Notes under the pieces: generated by a model | Seen by the model: the letters and a program-made list of their open reading frames with translations, nothing else | Databases searched by the model: none | What the model was told of the DNA's origin: nothing | Shown: piece by piece, positions 1 through 6,501 of the stretch | Position numbering within the stretch: position 1 is the stretch's first letter | Layout of the letters: the number at the start of each line of letters is the position of its first letter | DNA from: Sphingomonas sp. | GTDB lineage: Bacteria > Pseudomonadota > Alphaproteobacteria > Sphingomonadales > Sphingomonadaceae | Length of the DNA: 6,501 nt | Direction: 5' to 3' | Assembly: GCA_030146605.1 (NCBI GenBank) | Contig: JASLBO010000032.1 | Location: forward strand, 1 to 6,501 | Made by a program: the position numbers and the translations under genes

Positions 1-1184
1 GCCGCACAGGATCTCGGCCTCACCGAGCTGCTGGCGCGCGCCGCGCGCAACGATCCCGCGCTACCGGCCACGGAGGCGCGGCTGGAAGCCGGAGAGGCCT
101 CCGTCCGTCAGGCACAAGTCGGTCCGCGCGCGGTCATCGGCGTGGATGTCGAGGATTTCGCCGGCACCGGCCACTATGCGCCGATCGACCGCTCGCAGAC
201 CACGGCCTGGTATGAGCGCACCTGGGAGCGCGGTAGCAAGCGCGAAGCCCGGATCGGCGCCGCACGCTCCGAGCTATCCGTGATCGCCCTGCGCGGGCGG
301 GTTCGGGGGCTCGACCTGCTCGCGGAAGTCCAGGCCGCATGGGTCGAGGCGATGGCCGCCAAGGCGCAGATAAGGATCATGGAAGAGCGGCTCGCCTTTG
401 CCGAGCGCACCGCGCGCGAAGTCGGTTACCGCGTCGATCGCGCCGTCGACCCGCTCTTCGCCGACGAACGCGCAAAAACCGCGGTACTGCAGGCGCGGAT
501 CGCGCGAGACCAGGCCGTCGAAGCCGCACGGATCGCCCGGGCCAACCTTGCCGCCTTCTGGGCCGGGAACGCCGACTACAACCTCGATTTCGCACCGTTC
601 GAGCAACTCGATCTCGCCGCACCGCAAGTCGACGAAACTGCGGATCTGGCACTGCTCGCCGCCGAGCGCGATGCGGCGAGTGCGCGGGTGCGGCTCGAGG
701 AAACGCGCAGCATCGCTGATCCGACGGTGCGCGCGGGCGTACGGCATTTCGGCGAGGGCAATGATGTCGCGCTCGTCGTCGGCGGATCGATCCCCCTAGG
801 CAGCCGAAGCGCCAACCGGGCCAACGTCGACCGCGCGCGGAGCGAAAGCGTCGCGGCCGAGGCCGAGATCGCGATTGCTCGCGTGACACGGATGCGCGAG
901 GCCGACCACCATGTCGCCGAACGCGCGTCGATCGCCGCCGAGATCGGCCGCATCGATCGCGATGTACTGCCAGGTGCCGAGCGGACCGTCGTCATGGTCC
1001 GCGACGGCTTCAACCGCGGCGGCACCGCCTTCACCCTGCTCGAGCTCGCCGAGGCGCAGCGCGTCGTCACCGAGGCGCGGCAACGCCGTATCGAACTGCT
1101 CAGGCGCTTTCATCTCGCCGGCGCGCGCCTCGATCGACTCGCCGGCCGCCATCTTCCCCTTCTCGCCAGCGCGGAGAACCGCTG

Positions 1185-1185
<1 letters not shown>
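1..1185 (+). CDS. czcC: CzcC-like outer-membrane channel of a metal efflux system (TolC/OEP family), 5' end missing
   Basis: The reading frame is open from base 1 and gives 394 residues to the TGA at 1183-1185. Family members are usually somewhat above 400 residues, so probably only the signal peptide and first few residues are missing. Seen: two similar helical repeats typical of the outer-membrane efflux fold, the first ending near in-window residues 142-190 (long Ala/Arg-rich helix, then AAFWAGN), the second near 330-375 (VRDGFNRGGTAFTLLELAEAQR). Each repeat has a strand-like segment, around 71-90 (YERTWERGSKREARI) and 259-268 (VVGGSIPLGS), where the beta-barrel strands are expected. Known: CzcC-type trimers form the outer-membrane duct of CzcCBA pumps. 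It lies directly before adaptor and pump genes, which supports the role. A GTG at 142 is internal and is not the start. Metal specificity cannot be read from this subunit. Confidence 0.88.
1173..1176 (+). promoter_or_regulatory. Ribosome-binding site for czcB inside the end of czcC
   Basis: GGAG lies 8 bases before the ATG at 1185. The stop and start codons share one base (TGATG), so terminating ribosomes could restart directly. This arrangement supports the chosen czcB start and translational coupling. Confidence 0.65.
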
Positions 1186-5616
<4,431 letters not shown>

Positions 5617-5617
5617 A

Positions 5618-6157
5618 ATGCGTATGTGGAAGTCGATCCCTGCGGCTCTGGGCGCGCTCATTGTGTCTTCACTAGCGGCCCCGCTCTCACCAGCCTTCGC
5701 GCAAGCCGGGATCAGCACCAATCCGCCATCCGTCGAAACCAGAGACTATCTGGCTGCGGTGCACGCCCTGAGCCGGTACAAGATCGCCGCCAGCCGCCTC
5801 GCGCTGGGCCAACAGGTGGGCGGAGCCTTGCGCTCATACGCGCAGACGGTGCTCGATCACCACACGCGCTTGCTCGAGGAACAGGTTCGGCGCCTCAACA
5901 TCCCGGCTACCGCTGACGCCGGAAGCGCACTGGTCGGGCCCTTGTCCGAGATGCTGGACTCACTCCAGAACGTATCGCGCGCCGACTTCGCGGTAGCGTA
6001 CAAGCGGGGGCAGATCGCCGCGCTGGAAGAAGCCGTTAGAATCCATGACGCCTATGCGGCGGGAGGGGGCGATGCAGAGCTTCGGGCGGCGGCGCAACGG
6101 GCCGTGTCTGTCGCCCGTAAGCACCTCGACGCGGCGCGCCAACTTCCCGCAGCCTGA
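5618..6157 (+). CDS. Exported DUF4142-family protein, last gene of the czc operon
   Basis: 179 residues from the ATG at 5618. Residues 1-28 form a Sec signal peptide: MRMWK positive start, hydrophobic core to about 21, then an AFA cleavage motif before Q29. The mature part is Ala-rich and helical. It follows the DUF4142 pattern: a first helix pair with KIAASRLALG then SYAQTVLDHHTRLLEEQ (D80, H81, H82), a Leu/Pro linker, and a second pair with FAVAYKRGQIAALEEAV and a final KHLDAA (H169). Histidines are H49, H81, H82, H143 and H169. Known: DUF4142 proteins are predicted periplasmic or outer-membrane proteins with a ferritin-like helical bundle and no settled function. From memory, the second half usually has a conserved His at about the position of L136 here, so this looks like a divergent member. 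Only one base separates it from czcA, so it is surely co-transcribed. Inferred: an accessory periplasmic factor for metal stress, possibly metal-binding; the mechanism is unknown. Confidence 0.82.
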   Translation: MRMWKSIPAALGALIVSSLAAPLSPAFAQAGISTNPPSVETRDYLAAVHALSRYKIAASRLALGQQVGGALRSYAQTVLDHHTRLLEEQVRRLNIPATADAGSALVGPLSEMLDSLQNVSRADFAVAYKRGQIAALEEAVRIHDAYAAGGGDAELRAAAQRAVSVARKHLDAARQLPAA

Positions 6158-6211
6158 GATCTGCCTTGCCTTGATCGAAGACAGGCGGCCCCGGCACTGC
6201 GGCGCGAACGC

Positions 6212-6400
6212 TCAGCCCGCCTCCGGCAAGCCGAAGACCGCCGACAGATAATGCCGGATCTTCTTCTCGTCGTCGTAGAAGCGGCGCCCGCGGCGACTGG
6301 TGGAGCCGCTAACGACATCGCAGCCGCACAGGTTCAGAGTTCTGTACGGAAGTGGCGGAGCGGGTGGTAGCCAAGATTTTTGCATAGTGAGTTGATTCAT
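6212..6400 (-). pseudogene. Coding-like minus-strand fragment, unknown protein (possible C-terminal remnant)
   Basis: The frame from ATG at 6400 to TGA at 6212 gives 62 residues. The last ~40 (from about LCGCDVVSGS through RRGRRFYDDEKKIRHYLSA to LPEAG) use GC-ending codons like the operon genes and have a plausible mix of charged and hydrophobic residues. The first ~20 residues lie in lower-G+C DNA and look non-coding. There is no ribosome-binding site before the ATG at 6400 or 6385, and a stop codon lies nine codons upstream of 6400 (6428-6430). This looks like the 3' end of a gene whose front has been lost, convergent with the DUF4142 gene. I do not recognise the family. It could also be a chance open frame in GC-rich DNA. 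Confidence 0.3.
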
Positions 6401-6432
6401 CGACCAAATATCTTGTTCAGCTGCAGGCTACC
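6366..6432. repeat. Imperfect nested inverted repeat
   Basis: The outer arms are GGTAGCC (6366-6372) and GGCTACC (6426-6432), a perfect 7-bp match. Just inside, AAGATTTTTG on the left resembles the reverse complement of the right side, AAGATATTTGG, offset by an 11-base insertion. At the centre, GTTGATTCATCGAC (6391-6404) is itself a near-perfect dyad with one T-G mismatch and a 2-base loop. It could be a recombination or protein-binding site, or a decayed mobile-element end. It does not fold as a tRNA and has no terminator-like T-run. Confidence 0.45.
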
Positions 6433-6451
6433 CCACACTTTCCCCCACACT
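6431..6451. repeat. Tandem 9-bp direct repeat (CCCCACACT x2)
   Basis: CCCCACACT occurs at 6431-6439 and again at 6443-6451, a 12-base period. On the minus strand it reads AGTGTGGGG. G-rich short repeats of this kind are, to my recollection, seen near integrase attachment regions in alphaproteobacterial islands, but no integrase is visible in this window, so the role is open. Confidence 0.5.
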
Positions 6452-6501
6452 CCGCGTGAGATTTTACGGAGCGTAGCGGCACTGCTCGCGACCGCTAAGC
6501 G

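Larger units (their letters stand above)
6158..6501. other. Gene-poor tail after the czc operon; possible junction region
   Basis: 344 bases with no complete gene I can defend. Bases 6158-6211 are a short spacer with no convincing hairpin plus T-run, so no intrinsic terminator is visible for the operon. Bases 6212 to about 6345 look coding on the minus strand. From about 6345 to 6470 the composition shifts: by hand count 6361-6420 is about 42% G+C, well below the operon. That part holds an imperfect nested inverted repeat and a tandem 9-bp direct repeat. The final bases contain a short inverted repeat (TAGCGG 6474-6479, CCGCTA 6492-6497) without a T-run. The edge of the window cuts off whatever follows. 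Confidence 0.6.

Noticed and set aside
6169..6184. Possible terminator hairpin just after the last operon gene (GCCT...AGGC).
   Set aside because: The stem is only 4 bp and no T-run follows, so it is too weak to call.
6347..6435. tRNA-like signals: CGGAAGTGGCGGA (6347-6359) resembles the 5' part of a tRNA-Leu, and GGTAGCC...GGCTACC is followed by CCA.
   Set aside because: No matching D-, anticodon or T-stem can be built, the T-loop region does not pair, and the second candidate has no discriminator base before CCA. At most it is a chance match or a remnant.
6474..6497. Inverted repeat TAGCGG/CCGCTA as a terminator.
   Set aside because: A 6-bp stem with a 12-base loop and no T-run; kept only as a remark on the tail region.

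Overview
The window comes from a high-G+C proteobacterium. Its best fit is an alphaproteobacterium of the sphingomonad type, judged from the strong GC-ending codon bias and the style of the adaptor protein; this is inference, because no rRNA or other taxonomic marker is present. About 95% of the window is one plus-strand gene cluster for heavy-metal efflux, and the last ~340 bases are a compositionally different, gene-poor tail.

Layout: positions 1-1185 hold the 3' part of a TolC-family outer-membrane channel gene (czcC-like), whose start lies off the left edge. It overlaps by one base a czcB-like lipoprotein adaptor gene (1185-2432). That gene overlaps by 11 bases a full-length czcA-like RND pump gene (2422-5616). 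One base after the pump's stop codon starts a gene for a small secreted DUF4142-type protein (5618-6157). The tight packing, with ribosome-binding sites inside the preceding genes, indicates one operon with coupled translation. The promoter and any metal-responsive regulator lie outside the window, and I see no clear intrinsic terminator after the last gene.

Working model: CzcA sits in the inner membrane and uses the proton gradient, CzcB is a lipid-anchored periplasmic adaptor, and CzcC is the outer-membrane duct, together exporting divalent cations (Zn/Cd/Co class). The pump carries the DFG-x3-DGA-x3-VEN proton-relay signature of divalent-metal pumps and lacks methionine at the position where I place a Cu/Ag-pump ligand. 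Two points stand out. The CzcB homologue has essentially no alpha-hairpin between its two lipoyl half-motifs and carries an extra N-terminal domain. A predicted periplasmic, helical DUF4142 protein is built into the operon.

The right-hand tail (6158-6501) holds a coding-like minus-strand fragment I cannot identify, a local drop in G+C, an imperfect nested inverted repeat and a 9-bp direct repeat with 12-bp period. These suggest a junction, perhaps the edge of an integrated element, but nothing here proves it. No new system is demonstrated; the cluster is a recognisable czc-type operon with some unusual details.
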